Program-made: the position numbers and the translations under genes | In this document: positions 1 to 8,507 of the stretch, piece by piece | Position numbering within the stretch: position 1 is the first letter of the stretch | How the letters are laid out: each line of letters opens with the position of its first letter | Origin: Deltaproteobacteria bacterium ADurb.Bin207 | Lineage (GTDB): Bacteria > Myxococcota_A > Polyangia > Polyangiales > Polyangiaceae | Assembly (NCBI GenBank): GCA_002070115.1 | Contig: MWCO01000002.1 | Coordinates: 1-64,000 of the forward strand | Length of the DNA stretch: 64,000 nucleotides | Reading direction: 5' to 3' | Notes under the pieces: model-generated | Told to the model about the DNA's origin: nothing | What the model saw: only the letters and a program-made list of their open reading frames with translations | Databases searched by the model: none

Positions 1-1
1 T

Positions 2-667
2 TCAGTTCAAAAAACTTGGCCAACTATCTTGCGTTCTTTCTTCCCAAAGTACGCCCCCATGCTGCGATTGCAGGTGGACCGGATTTTGAACAAGGAGTCA
101 CTACTCGACGTATACTCGGTCGACATACGCGTCACGCGGGACTCGGGCTCGAACCGATTCGACATATCCGTGCAACTGGACCCCACCAAATGGGAAGCAA
201 AGCGTCGGTACGATGGCTGGAACATCCTTGTTGCGCATCCGATGCTCCAGGACAAGTCCGCCAGTGAACTGTGCAAGCTTTATCGCGCGAAAGACGCAAT
301 CGAAAAAGACTTTCAAGTGATCAAAAGCTTCACCGAACTGCGCCCTATGCGCCACCGCACCGACGACAAGGTGCGTGCGCACGTCACGATCTGCATGCTG
401 GCCCTGCTGCTGGAAAGGACACTACACAAGCTTTTATCCGGTAAGGTAAAACGCAAAGCCAAGTCACCCGAATCGTTGTCGGCTGTCGCTGCCCTCGAGT
501 TACTGGAGCCTTGTCGACTCAACTGTTATGCGCCCACCGATGACGGGCCACCGGCGTACCTGCTCACCGCTACGCAAAGCGAGCAGCAGCGCATCCTGGC
601 CAGGTTGAAAATGACGCACCTTTCGCAGGACGAATCCCTCGCCGAGCTTCTGGAGAAGGGTTCATAG
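2..667 (+). CDS. Transposase, IS1634/IS4-superfamily DDE type, C-terminal part
   Basis: The frame is open from the window edge, so the N-terminal part is not visible. The visible part has DAIEKDFQVIKSFTELRP followed by MRHRTDDKVRAHVTI. This matches the block around the last catalytic acidic residue (the Glu of DAIEKDF) and the following RP-H-T...I-H motif in IS1634-type transposases. The remaining residues form the Leu-rich C-terminal RNase H-fold tail. The first two catalytic Asp residues would lie mostly outside the window. The first ATG in frame is at 59 and a GTG or TTG could start inside the window, but a start here would remove the catalytic core. Whether the element is complete cannot be judged. 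No terminal inverted repeat was found downstream before the next gene. Confidence 0.75.
   Translation, partial: SVQKTWPTILRSFFPKYAPMLRLQVDRILNKESLLDVYSVDIRVTRDSGSNRFDISVQLDPTKWEAKRRYDGWNILVAHPMLQDKSASELCKLYRAKDAIEKDFQVIKSFTELRPMRHRTDDKVRAHVTICMLALLLERTLHKLLSGKVKRKAKSPESLSAVAALELLEPCRLNCYAPTDDGPPAYLLTATQSEQQRILARLKMTHLSQDESLAELLEKGS
5..58 (+). repeat. Imperfect direct repeat, copy 1 (54 bp)
   Basis: Positions 5-58 and 788-841 align without gaps at 44 of 54 bases. They share gttcaaaaaact, then ctcttgcgtt-like and tacgcccc blocks. Copy 1 lies inside the transposase frame and encodes VQKTWPTILRSFFPKYAP. Confidence 0.6.
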
Positions 668-787
668 CCCACGAGTATCGATGCGTTACGCTTAAGTATC
701 GGTATTTAATCATATTTAATATAAGGTGATCAAAATGGGGTCAAGGGCAAAGTCAAAGTTCAGGGGTCATGCTGCCGAGTCATCTCG

Positions 788-841
788 GTTCAAAAAACTC
801 GTCCTATTCTCTTGCGTTTTTTCATCCCAGCGTACGCCCCA
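788..841 (+). repeat. Imperfect direct repeat, copy 2 (54 bp)
   Basis: This is the second copy of the 54-bp sequence at 5-58. In the matching frame it reads VQKTRPILLRFFIPAYAP, so the peptide as well as the DNA is conserved. It is followed after a few codons by a stop. It may be the remnant of a second transposase copy upstream of the broken gene at 931. The stretch 668-787 between transposase and repeat holds no gene that I can see. Confidence 0.55.
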
Positions 842-930
842 TGGTGTAGACTCAAGAACCGTCTACTATCCTGATTGAAACAGATGGGAGATAAAATGGT
901 TTCGTAAGCCAGATCGTCCGTGAGGGAGCC

Positions 931-2291
931 ATGACAACGATCTTCAGCGCAGAGACGCGGATATTGATTTGCCAACACTGTTGGGCCCCTCTGGAGAGCA
1001 CCTTGGCTGGGGGCAACATCGCCTGTCGTTTCTGCGGTACACAAAATCAGGTCTCCGTTCGTGACGACCGCCCGATGTTCAACGTGGACTATCAGGCTCC
1101 GCAAAACGAGACCGAACGAATCGAGCGGTTGCGTTCGCAAGATGGACGGCCATTTGTTCCCCCATCGGGGCTTCAGGACTTGGTTCCCCATGGGCAAATC
1201 GTTCCGTGGAAGGTGCAAGAGGTGGTTGTGGTCTGGCAGCAAGCGCGCCATGAAGTCGCTACCAACGGCTCGTTTGATGCGGCCGAGCAATTGCTGTTCT
1301 TGACAGTGGCGCTCTCCAATTATTTTGGCGATCAGCGTGATGAAGTCCGCGAACGAGCCATGGTATAGAGCGCCCTCGATGTGGTACGGCTCCCACGGCA
1401 CAAGCAGATACTGCGGGGGTTTCTCGCACGCTCCGCGGTGCGCTCCGGCGACCTGCAAGCTGCGGAAACGTGGCTGGCGCCGTGTGACCCACGCTCCGAT
1501 GACCTTGAGACCGATACCGCCTATCGGATGTCACGCGCGCTGATCGATACAGCCAAGCAGAATTGGAATGCTGTGCTCCGTGTCTTAGGCACGAATGACT
1601 CAGATATCCCTATCATGGATTCGTTTGACACCTTGGCGGCGGTGTTGCGAGCCAACGCGCTGCAGAGGACAGGACAGGAGCAAGAGGCGACGGCGCTGCT
1701 ACGAAAGGCGTTGTCAACGCTAGGGGCCGTGGCACGACCGGTCCTCAATCGACTTCTACAAACCTACGCCCCCCTCGGGCTTTGTGCGCAAAGTTACCCG
1801 AGCGCTGTGCAACAGCGTAGCCAAGCCGCTGCGGAAAATGCAAATGCCATAGATGTAAAAAAGTTCTTATTTTTCCTTGTCTCTGCTCTGGGGTGCGGTG
1901 GTACGGGCGTCTTCGTGTTTGTGATGTCAATTGTAGGAATAATAGAACCTGGGGGAATGGTCGCAGGCGTTGTCTTCGTGATTGTTGGGCTCATTCATTT
2001 GGCGATCATGTACCATGATCTCAACCGGCGCATGAAAGATAAGTATATTTGGCTCCACGGCATCCAGGCTACAGAGCGAGTTGTCGAGATTAAAAATCGA
2101 AGGGGACCGATAAACAACGTTGTGACCATGATGTTTGAGGCCATGGTGCAAGTGGAAGGACAATCTGATTACAAGGCGAGCCTGTCTATGACTCTTAATG
2201 AAAAAAAGCCGCCCTGATTGTACCCAATGCGATTATCTCTGTTCGTGTAGACCCGACGGACCCAGCTTATATCTTGGTTGAGGCAAATTAA
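931..2291 (+). pseudogene. Zinc-ribbon/TPR-like membrane protein gene, broken by TAG and a frameshift
   Basis: A zinc ribbon near the N-terminus (CQHCWAP...CRFCG) is followed by a helical, TPR-like region. Then come two hydrophobic segments (about 1855-2015) and a basic cytosolic-looking tail. Two lesions are visible. An in-frame TAG at 1366-1368 interrupts the frame, which then continues unchanged as SALDVVRLPRHKQ. At the A7 run 2201-2207 the frame ends early at 2217, but one extra A would continue it as AALIVPNAIISVRVDPTDP to a stop at 2291. The VDPTDP ending reads like a genuine C-terminus. Both lesions could be real decay or sequencing errors. The function is unknown. The start at 931 follows gtgagggagcc. 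Confidence 0.7.
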
Positions 2292-2444
2292 AGACATAAT
2301 TGCTATTTCCCAGAAAAGCCATGTTTCGATACTTTTCTGAGCTGTGCCCTGCTCCTTGTGTCTGCCATGGTGAGGGAACGGTGGAATCGATAAGAAGAAA
2401 AACCTGATATGAACCTTTCGTTCCCGTGCGCGGACAAAGATCAA

Positions 2445-5400
2445 TCATTCCGATTGCGCTCCGTTTTGGGGTCTGTGAAGGCCGTATTTCAGGAGTTTCC
2501 GGTACAATGTATTGCGCGGCATGGCGATGGCGCGTGCCACCTCGCTGATATTCCAGCGCTTCGATTCCAGGTGCGCAAGAATCTTGGCGCGCTCTTCTTG
2601 CTCAAAGGCTTTGCGATCTCGCGGCTTGGACTTGCTGTCCACGGACATGGCAGGAAAAAGGTCGAGGTCTGCCAAACCGATAGCGTTTCCTTCGGCCAAT
2701 ACCCACGCGCGTCGCAGGAGATTGTCGAGCTGACGAACATTTCCCGGCAAAGGATGCCGTAGCAACGCTCGCAATGCTTCAGGACGCAGCGTAGCCGCCT
2801 GTTTGCCAAGACTTGAAGCTGCCTGATGGAGAATATGATGACATAAGGCAGGAATATCCTCCGGACGTTCTCGCAAAGGCGGAAGCCTCACTTCGACGAC
2901 GGCAATGCGATAGTAAAGGTCTTCTCGAAATCGACCGGCGGAAATCTCATCGAGCAGGTGACGATTGGTGGCTGAAACCAGACGAATATCGATGGGGATC
3001 TCTTGACTGGAGCCCAGGGGCCTCACGCGCCGTTCTTGCAAAACACGCAGGAGTTTGGCTTGCATTCCAAGGGGCATTTCCCCAATTTCGTCGAGAAAGA
3101 GCGTGCCACCACAGGCGCTCACCAGCAGACCTTTCCGATCCGTATGGGCACCCGTGAAAGCGCCTTTCACCACACCAAATAATTCAGATTCAAGGAGACT
3201 TTCGGGAAGTGCAGCGCAATTGATGGATAAAAATGGCCCTTGGCGACGGGGACCATTGAAGTGCAGCGCCCGTGCAACCAACTCCTTTCCTGTTCCGCTT
3301 TCGCCTTGCACGAGAACATCGATATTCATGTCCGTCACCCGATCCAGCGTGTGGAAAACCGCTTGCATCGGGGCACTTGTCCCGATGATGCTGCTGTAAT
3401 CGTATCGATGTTCGAGGGCTTGTTGGCGCGTTTGCACTTCGGAAGAAAGCTTTTCGATGGTAGCGGCCTGACCTTCGAGCAATTGCTGCACGCGCTCTTG
3501 TTCTTTTTGAAGCGCCTCCGTTCGACGTTCCAAGTCCTCTACGAGGCGTGCATTGCGCAGGGCGATCGCCACCTGGTCCGCGAAAGCTCCCAGCAAGTGG
3601 AGCATGTCCTCGTCGAATTGATCTTTCCGAAAGCGATGGTCGAGATATATGGCCCCAAGCACACCTTGGGGTGTGGTTACAGGTACGCACACAACCGAGC
3701 GAAGCCGCATCGCATGAACCGATTGATGGGAACGAAAACGATCATCGGTAAGAGCATCCGTGGTGGTCACGGGAAGACCTGTTTTCACCACGTTCTCAGC
3801 AATAGACCGACTGAACTTGAGATGGGAACGGCCGATACGCTCCTTGTCGAGATTCCGCGCGACGGCAACATCGAGTTGTTTGCTGTTGGGTTTGGAGCGG
3901 ACGAGCAAAAAACCGCGTTCCGCTCCGGACAGTTCAATCGCCGCGTCCAACGCGAAAGACAGAACATCGTGGGTGGCAAGAGACGAATTGAGCCGTCGGT
4001 TGATCTCGAGGATTCTCAGAAGTTCGCGAGGTGTTGGGGGAGCTGCCTTGAGTGATGGCTCGGGACGATGGGCGCTGCGGCGGGGATGCGCCCAAAATGC
4101 CGGACGAAAAGACTCCGGAAGACCCACCGCCATGGATTCCCAAGCCCTGCGCGCTTGCAGACGATGGTCACAAGCGAGTTGGCTGGCGCCTTGCTGCTCA
4201 TAAATATCGGCCATCAACGTTTGCATTTCAGCGTCGAGCGCGGACTGTTTTGACGCTGCGGCCGAGATCAGGGCTTGTTGTGCATGAGACAGGGCTTGTG
4301 CGGGATGACGACCGAGCAGCGATCGAGCCGACAGAGCGTGCCAGCGAGCGGTAAGGTCCGGGGCAGAGATGTCGCTCAGGGTTTGGAAAAGGCTTTGTCG
4401 CAAGGAATCCGCCTGGGCGTGGTTGCCTTGTTGGAGCAGTAAAGAGGCTTGGTGCCAGCACATTTCGGCTACTTCCCGCTGGGCACCCTGCTGCGAAAAT
4501 AGCCGTTCCGCACGCTCGTATCCTGTCATGGCCTTGTCGATCAAGCCTTCCGCCTCGAAAAGTTCGGCTTCCAGAGCCAGGCGATTGGCTTCGACATAAC
4601 CAAGGTCACGTGTGTTTCGAAGCGTAGAAAGCAGGGTGCGAGCCCGGTCATACACACCAATTCCAGCATAAAGATTGGCAAGATTCAGCGTTAGGGTGCA
4701 AGCCGTATTGCCTTTTCCAATGGCGCGCGCAATCAAAAGTCCACGCTCGTACGATGCCAATGCGTTTCCCCATTCTCCTGCCTGTTGTTGCGCTGTTCCC
4801 AGGTTCATGGCCGTCGAAACCATCTGGTCCCCCAAACCATGCTCTTCCGCCCAACGCGACGCTTGACGGTAACCGTCGATGGCGCGCGGCAGATCCCCCT
4901 GTCGGTAGGCCAGGATCGCCGAAAACGACGAAAGGCGTACTTTTTCCCTCGGTGTGAGCGCGTCAGGGTTCGCCGTATTTGCTTTTTCAAGATGCTCGAC
5001 GGCTTGCTCCATTTGTCCCAAGTAGGTGCAGGCCAGGCCCATACTCGCGTGTAGCTTCGCCCGGGTCGAAGCTTCCGACGTGAGATGCAAGCCAATTTTG
5101 CCGTTGGTGAGCACGTGTTCGTAGTTTCCTTGCTGGATTGCGATTCGGCATCTGGTTTCGAGCAAGCAAGCTTTGACGTCCGGCTTCTCTGCCAGGAAAA
5201 GAGCCGTATTGATGGCTGTTTCTGCTCGTTGAAGTCTGCCCGACGCCAGAAAACATAAGGCTGCTTCCATTCGGCAGGCGATGCGCACGGATACGCCAGG
5301 ACGAGAGCGAAGACAGCGGGCGATCCAGCGCAAGGCTTGCTCAAAGCGTCCACACAAGCGGTTGACTTGTGCGCACGCCACCTGTACTTCCGGTGGCACC

Positions 5401-7196
5401 CTTTCGCCACCAGATACGGCTTCTTCCAAAGCATCGGTGACTGGACGCCACGCTTGCGGAGACTGCTCGATCAAAGACGCGTATTCCAGCAGCAATTGTC
5501 CTGCTTGGAATGATTCGGCCCCGCAGGCGAAGTGATAAGCCCGCATAGGAGGATTATCCGCGCTTTTTTCCGCATGCCAGCGATGAATGCTTGTGACGGT
5601 CTCCCTGTCGATAGAGGCAAGAATACGGGGCGCGATCCAACCTCGTTGCAGTTTCCAATGGCGCCCCTCCCGTTCGATCCATCCCCTTTGATGAAGACGC
5701 AACAAGACGTGTGAAGTTGTCTGACAGCAAGAGCGCAGGGTGGCATCATCACACATCGCGACCGCAAGCCACCCCAGCACGAGTTTTTCTTCTTTCGGCA
5801 AGGAAAGGAATAAGCCTCCGGCCGATTGCGGGGCGGACGCGTGGGGAAGGTCTGATTCAGGAATCTCCCCCCGCAAAACCCTGTCCATAAGAGCTTCCAG
5901 ATCAGCAGGATACCCACCAGTGAGGCGTAGGACATGGGGCACAACGGCTGGACTGAGCAAGCCTTGGGTCCACGCCAAGACACCTGAAGCATCGAGGGGC
6001 CCAAGGGAATAAGTCGTGATTTCCTGATTTTTCAAGGTTGGCTCGTGCCGACTCGTGAGCAAAAGGAGCCAAGGATCCGTGGGTTCGAGGAGCCGGAGCC
6101 AGGCGTCGAGCAACTCGCGCTGGTCGGAAGCAAGAAGGTGGATGTCATCGAGCACCAGCACCACCGGCTGGGAACGTTGCGCAAGCTCGTGGCGTGTCTG
6201 GACGATGGCGGACAAGCCCTGACGGTCAATCGCGGAAGATCCAAGCGCTCGCGCGAACATATCTTCGATAGCACGGGGCGCTCGAGCATCACCTTGTATG
6301 ACTGCGCCTTCAAGCTGAGCTTGCCATTTCATCTCGTTCAGCAAACGGCTTCGTCCAACGCCATCCGGGCCGTGAAAAACGAGACATCGAGGGTGGGGAG
6401 CGCGTTGCCGCAAGGCGCTAAGGGCCTCTTGAAAGGATTTCAGGGGAGCCTGTCTTCCGACGATACGCTCCAGTCGTCCTTGAGGGGGGCCGAGCGTAAA
6501 AGGTGGAAAACCAAAGGCTTCATTGACTTCGGCGGCATCGCTGGGACGGTGGTCCGGATTAGGGTCGATCAGCCGTTGGAGCAGGTTGGAGAGTTCGGGC
6601 GCAGGAGTTGGCAAGACGATGGAGCAGGTGATACCGAAAGCGAAAAGATCGGCACGAATGTCGACCGGGCCTCCTTCGAGCAGTTCCGGAGCCATGAACC
6701 CTAGTGTGCCTGATATGGTATCCAAGGTGGCTTTCAATGGCCGAGCGCAACCGAGGTCGATGAGGACGCCCTGTCCCTGGGGGGTGACGAGGATGTTATC
6801 GGGTTTGATGTCGCCGTGCCGGATTCCCAGGCGATGCAGGAAATGCAGGGCATCGAGAATATGGGCGAGGGGCGTGAGAATATCGTGGGCCGAACGGGAC
6901 TGGGCCCACGGCGTCAGGGGGGTGCCATCGATGAAGTCCGCCGTGTAAAAAAGGTGGTCGGCTTGTTTTTCGAGGTCACGGACGAGGGGTAGGTGAGGGT
7001 GAAACCGTCCGACGAGGATTGCGAATTCTTGCCGCAGGGCCGCGGTGAGGGCGGGGTCATGGGAATGAAGGAGTTTGAGGGTGACGAGGTCATTTCGGAG
7101 CAGGTCACGAGCGAGTAAGGCAGAGGAAGAGGCTCCTTTTCCTAGGGGGTGAAGGATTTCGTAGCGGTGTTGGAGGACGGTGCCCTGCTTGATCAT
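2445..7196 (-). CDS. Kinase-like/AAA/TPR/GAF/sigma54-activator fusion regulator
   Basis: This 1583-residue one-protein signalling chain has five regions. Residues about 11-230 are a Ser/Thr kinase fold with Lys41, HGDIKPDN (127-134) instead of HRDxKxxN, and DLG (147-149) instead of DFG. The C-lobe is shortened. Residues about 245-520 are a STAND-like ATPase with GPDGVGRSR at 276-284, where Arg replaces the P-loop Lys, and LVLDDIH. About 600-1010 is a TPR array. About 1085-1240 is a GAF domain. The sigma54 AAA+ domain has GESGTGKE (1298-1305), GAFTGA (1345-1350) and TLFLDE, and a Fis-type helix-turn-helix lies at about 1540-1575. The GAFTGA loop implies contact with sigma54. The HGD and DLG changes and the P-loop Arg may weaken catalysis in the first two domains. 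It is divergent from the lipoprotein genes at 7446 and 8508, and its leader overlaps TGTACCA/TGGTACA sites, so autoregulation is likely. The ATG at 7196 has only a weak GAG upstream. Confidence 0.93.
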   Translation of the reverse strand: MIKQGTVLQHRYEILHPLGKGASSSALLARDLLRNDLVTLKLLHSHDPALTAALRQEFAILVGRFHPHLPLVRDLEKQADHLFYTADFIDGTPLTPWAQSRSAHDILTPLAHILDALHFLHRLGIRHGDIKPDNILVTPQGQGVLIDLGCARPLKATLDTISGTLGFMAPELLEGGPVDIRADLFAFGITCSIVLPTPAPELSNLLQRLIDPNPDHRPSDAAEVNEAFGFPPFTLGPPQGRLERIVGRQAPLKSFQEALSALRQRAPHPRCLVFHGPDGVGRSRLLNEMKWQAQLEGAVIQGDARAPRAIEDMFARALGSSAIDRQGLSAIVQTRHELAQRSQPVVLVLDDIHLLASDQRELLDAWLRLLEPTDPWLLLLTSRHEPTLKNQEITTYSLGPLDASGVLAWTQGLLSPAVVPHVLRLTGGYPADLEALMDRVLRGEIPESDLPHASAPQSAGGLFLSLPKEEKLVLGWLAVAMCDDATLRSCCQTTSHVLLRLHQRGWIEREGRHWKLQRGWIAPRILASIDRETVTSIHRWHAEKSADNPPMRAYHFACGAESFQAGQLLLEYASLIEQSPQAWRPVTDALEEAVSGGERVPPEVQVACAQVNRLCGRFEQALRWIARCLRSRPGVSVRIACRMEAALCFLASGRLQRAETAINTALFLAEKPDVKACLLETRCRIAIQQGNYEHVLTNGKIGLHLTSEASTRAKLHASMGLACTYLGQMEQAVEHLEKANTANPDALTPREKVRLSSFSAILAYRQGDLPRAIDGYRQASRWAEEHGLGDQMVSTAMNLGTAQQQAGEWGNALASYERGLLIARAIGKGNTACTLTLNLANLYAGIGVYDRARTLLSTLRNTRDLGYVEANRLALEAELFEAEGLIDKAMTGYERAERLFSQQGAQREVAEMCWHQASLLLQQGNHAQADSLRQSLFQTLSDISAPDLTARWHALSARSLLGRHPAQALSHAQQALISAAASKQSALDAEMQTLMADIYEQQGASQLACDHRLQARRAWESMAVGLPESFRPAFWAHPRRSAHRPEPSLKAAPPTPRELLRILEINRRLNSSLATHDVLSFALDAAIELSGAERGFLLVRSKPNSKQLDVAVARNLDKERIGRSHLKFSRSIAENVVKTGLPVTTTDALTDDRFRSHQSVHAMRLRSVVCVPVTTPQGVLGAIYLDHRFRKDQFDEDMLHLLGAFADQVAIALRNARLVEDLERRTEALQKEQERVQQLLEGQAATIEKLSSEVQTRQQALEHRYDYSSIIGTSAPMQAVFHTLDRVTDMNIDVLVQGESGTGKELVARALHFNGPRRQGPFLSINCAALPESLLESELFGVVKGAFTGAHTDRKGLLVSACGGTLFLDEIGEMPLGMQAKLLRVLQERRVRPLGSSQEIPIDIRLVSATNRHLLDEISAGRFREDLYYRIAVVEVRLPPLRERPEDIPALCHHILHQAASSLGKQAATLRPEALRALLRHPLPGNVRQLDNLLRRAWVLAEGNAIGLADLDLFPAMSVDSKSKPRDRKAFEQEERAKILAHLESKRWNISEVARAIAMPRNTLYRKLLKYGLHRPQNGAQSE

Positions 7197-7205
7197 GTCT
7201 CACAC

Positions 7206-7251
7206 TGTACCAATTGCACCTTAGCTGCTCAATTTGGTACAAATTGGTACA
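7206..7251 (+). promoter_or_regulatory. Putative upstream activator sites (TGTACCA ... TGGTACA-N3-TGGTACA)
   Basis: TGTACCA lies at 7206-7212 and TGGTACA at 7235-7241 and 7245-7251. The last two are in tandem with a 10-bp period, which puts them on the same DNA face. The block starts 10 bp upstream of the regulator start codon at 7196. It also lies 52-97 bp upstream of the -24 element at 7302. The same set recurs at 8380-8435. I infer that these are binding sites for the adjacent sigma54 activator, acting both on its own leader and on the 7446 gene. Confidence 0.55.
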
Positions 7252-7301
7252 ATACGACAGGAGAGTCAAGCGAAAAAACACCGTTCGAGCCCCCCCGTAC
7301 T

Positions 7302-7317
7302 TGGCAAGCACTTTGCA
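7302..7317 (+). promoter_or_regulatory. Putative sigma54 promoter (-24/-12) for the 7446 gene
   Basis: The sequence tggcaagcactttgca fits TGGCAC-N5-TTGCW with one mismatch (the sixth base is A). The invariant GG (7303-7304) and GC (7315-7316) are separated by exactly 10 bp. Predicted transcription would begin near 7328, leaving a leader of about 118 nt before the ATG at 7446. Confidence 0.6.
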
Positions 7318-7445
7318 TTCATCAGGCGCTAGGCCCTGCGGCTCATAAGGGTTAACCATGAGAAGACGCGCGGTGCGGGCTGTCGGACCGATGGGGTGAC
7401 ACGCGCGGATAGTGGAAACGATCCCATCGAAATAGGAGTCCTACG

Positions 7446-7940
7446 ATGAAAACGACAAACCTTTTCCTCTCCCTCGCTCTTGCTTTGCCGCTGTATGCTT
7501 GCGGAAGCGATGCATCGGACGAAGATATCAACGGCTCATGGGATAAGCTGACTCCCAGAGTCTGCGAATATGACGGCAAATCCTACAAGGTGGGCGACTC
7601 GTTCCCGGCTGCCGATGGCTGCAACTCCTGCGCATGCAACGAAGATGGCTCGGTGGTCTGCACCCTGGTCGATTGTGAACGCGTTACCTGCGAATACAAC
7701 GGAAAATCCTACGAGGTGGGTGACTCGTTCCCGGCTGCCGATGGCTGCAACTCCTGCGCGTGCAACGAAGATGGCTCGGTGGTCTGCACCCTGGTCGATT
7801 GTGAACGCATTGCCTGCGAATATAACGGTAAATTCTACGAGGTAGGGGCCTCGTTCCCGGCTGCCGATGGCTGCAACTCCTGCGCATGCAACGAAGATGG
7901 CTCGGTGGTCTGCACCCTGGTCGATTGTGAACTATCCTGA
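7446..7940 (+). CDS. Lipoprotein with three pacifastin/VWC-like cysteine-rich repeats
   Basis: A signal peptide ending LALPLYAC (lipobox at Cys19) is followed by a short acidic linker and three nearly identical 42-residue repeats. Each repeat reads C-x18-CNSCAC-x3-G-x3-C-T-x3-C. From the second Cys onward this agrees with the pacifastin signature CNxCxCx(2-3)Gx(3-6)CTx3C. The first loop is longer (18 residues against 9-12), so a von Willebrand type C fold is the alternative. Pacifastins are serine-protease inhibitors known mainly from arthropods. Inhibition here is only an inference. AGGAG at 7434-7438 fixes the start. The gene is probably transcribed from the sigma54 element at 7302. Confidence 0.9.
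   Translation: MKTTNLFLSLALALPLYACGSDASDEDINGSWDKLTPRVCEYDGKSYKVGDSFPAADGCNSCACNEDGSVVCTLVDCERVTCEYNGKSYEVGDSFPAADGCNSCACNEDGSVVCTLVDCERIACEYNGKFYEVGASFPAADGCNSCACNEDGSVVCTLVDCELS
7563..7940 (+). repeat. Three tandem 126-bp coding repeats
   Basis: The units start at the Cys codons 7563, 7689 and 7815, giving a constant 126-bp period (42 codons). Long stretches are identical in all three, including the segment encoding FPAADGCNSCACNEDG. Such DNA-level identity points to recent duplication or gene conversion. Copy number could vary between strains or be misassembled. Confidence 0.9.
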
Positions 7941-8379
7941 ATCTCACCGAAAATGGTGCCCCCCTGGGCTTCCTTGTTTTTTGAGCGCCCTTGCCGCAAC
8001 CGGACCCGCGAATCCCCCACCATCCCTTCTGCCCAACGTCTTTAGCTGCTTATCCACGGCAACCGGCCGATCAGTCCGCGCATCGTTCCCACCGCGGCAA
8101 CCAAGGGCCAAAGCAAAGGCCTGCCATGAGTCGTTCGGAGGCCAATTCGTACGATTCCATTGCCAATCTCGTTGAAATTCGGGGCAACATAAGGCCTTTT
8201 GTGTAGCTAAAACCACGACTATCCTTGCTTCCGTACCAAACGCTTTGGAAAAACGGCTGAAGATACGGTCCCCGGCAAGCGTTGTCCCGCCGCGTGGTTT
8301 CTGCTCCTGAGCGCTGCGTTGGCAGGACAGCGGCTCGAGGTTGCGGAAATGGCGAGAATGCGTCAGAAAAACGCATGAA
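7941..8379. other. Intergenic, no gene recognised
   Basis: This 440-bp stretch lies between the pacifastin-like lipoprotein gene and the activator sites of the next gene. It has a T6 run at about 7974 preceded by only a weak cacc/ggtg stem, which is not a convincing terminator. A long reverse-strand frame (7944-8684) crosses it but has no family-like sequence and overlaps the better-supported 8508 gene. Confidence 0.5.
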
Positions 8380-8435
8380 TGTACCATAGTGTTCAAATTC
8401 GTTGGCACATGCTCATGATGGTACAACATGGTACA
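8380..8435 (+). promoter_or_regulatory. Putative upstream activator sites, second copy
   Basis: TGTACCA lies at 8380-8386 and TGGTACA at 8419-8425 and 8429-8435. The last two have the same 10-bp tandem period as at 7235-7251. The spacing between the inverted and the tandem sites is 39 bp here and 29 bp there, a difference of one helical turn. The first site is 98 bp upstream of the -24 element at 8478, against 96 bp in the other copy. Confidence 0.55.
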
Positions 8436-8477
8436 TACTTCCGATCGGGAATCCCGTGCGTGAGCAGCATTGTGAAT

Positions 8478-8493
8478 TGGCAAGACTTTTGCT
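8478..8493 (+). promoter_or_regulatory. Putative sigma54 promoter (-24/-12) for 8508-10149
   Basis: The sequence tggcaagacttttgct has GG at 8479-8480 and GC at 8491-8492, exactly 10 bp apart. It shares 12 of 16 bases with the element at 7302. The predicted start of transcription near 8504 leaves only about 4 nt before the ATG at 8508. That implies leaderless translation, or that the promoter or start assignment is wrong. Confidence 0.5.
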
Positions 8494-8507
8494 CTACTAT
8501 TTTGGAA

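Noticed and set aside
1366-1368. TAG read through as pyrrolysine or by a suppressor
   Set aside because: There is no pylT, pylS or similar gene, no conserved context, and a second lesion (frameshift) exists in the same gene.
3240-4055. 271-residue plus-strand frame inside the regulator
   Set aside because: It is a shadow of the 1583-residue regulator. The minus strand carries the coherent domains.
8379-8507. Extended start of the 8508 protein
   Set aside because: The added 43 residues run through the TGTACCA/TGGTACA sites and the -24/-12 element and precede a complete signal peptide.
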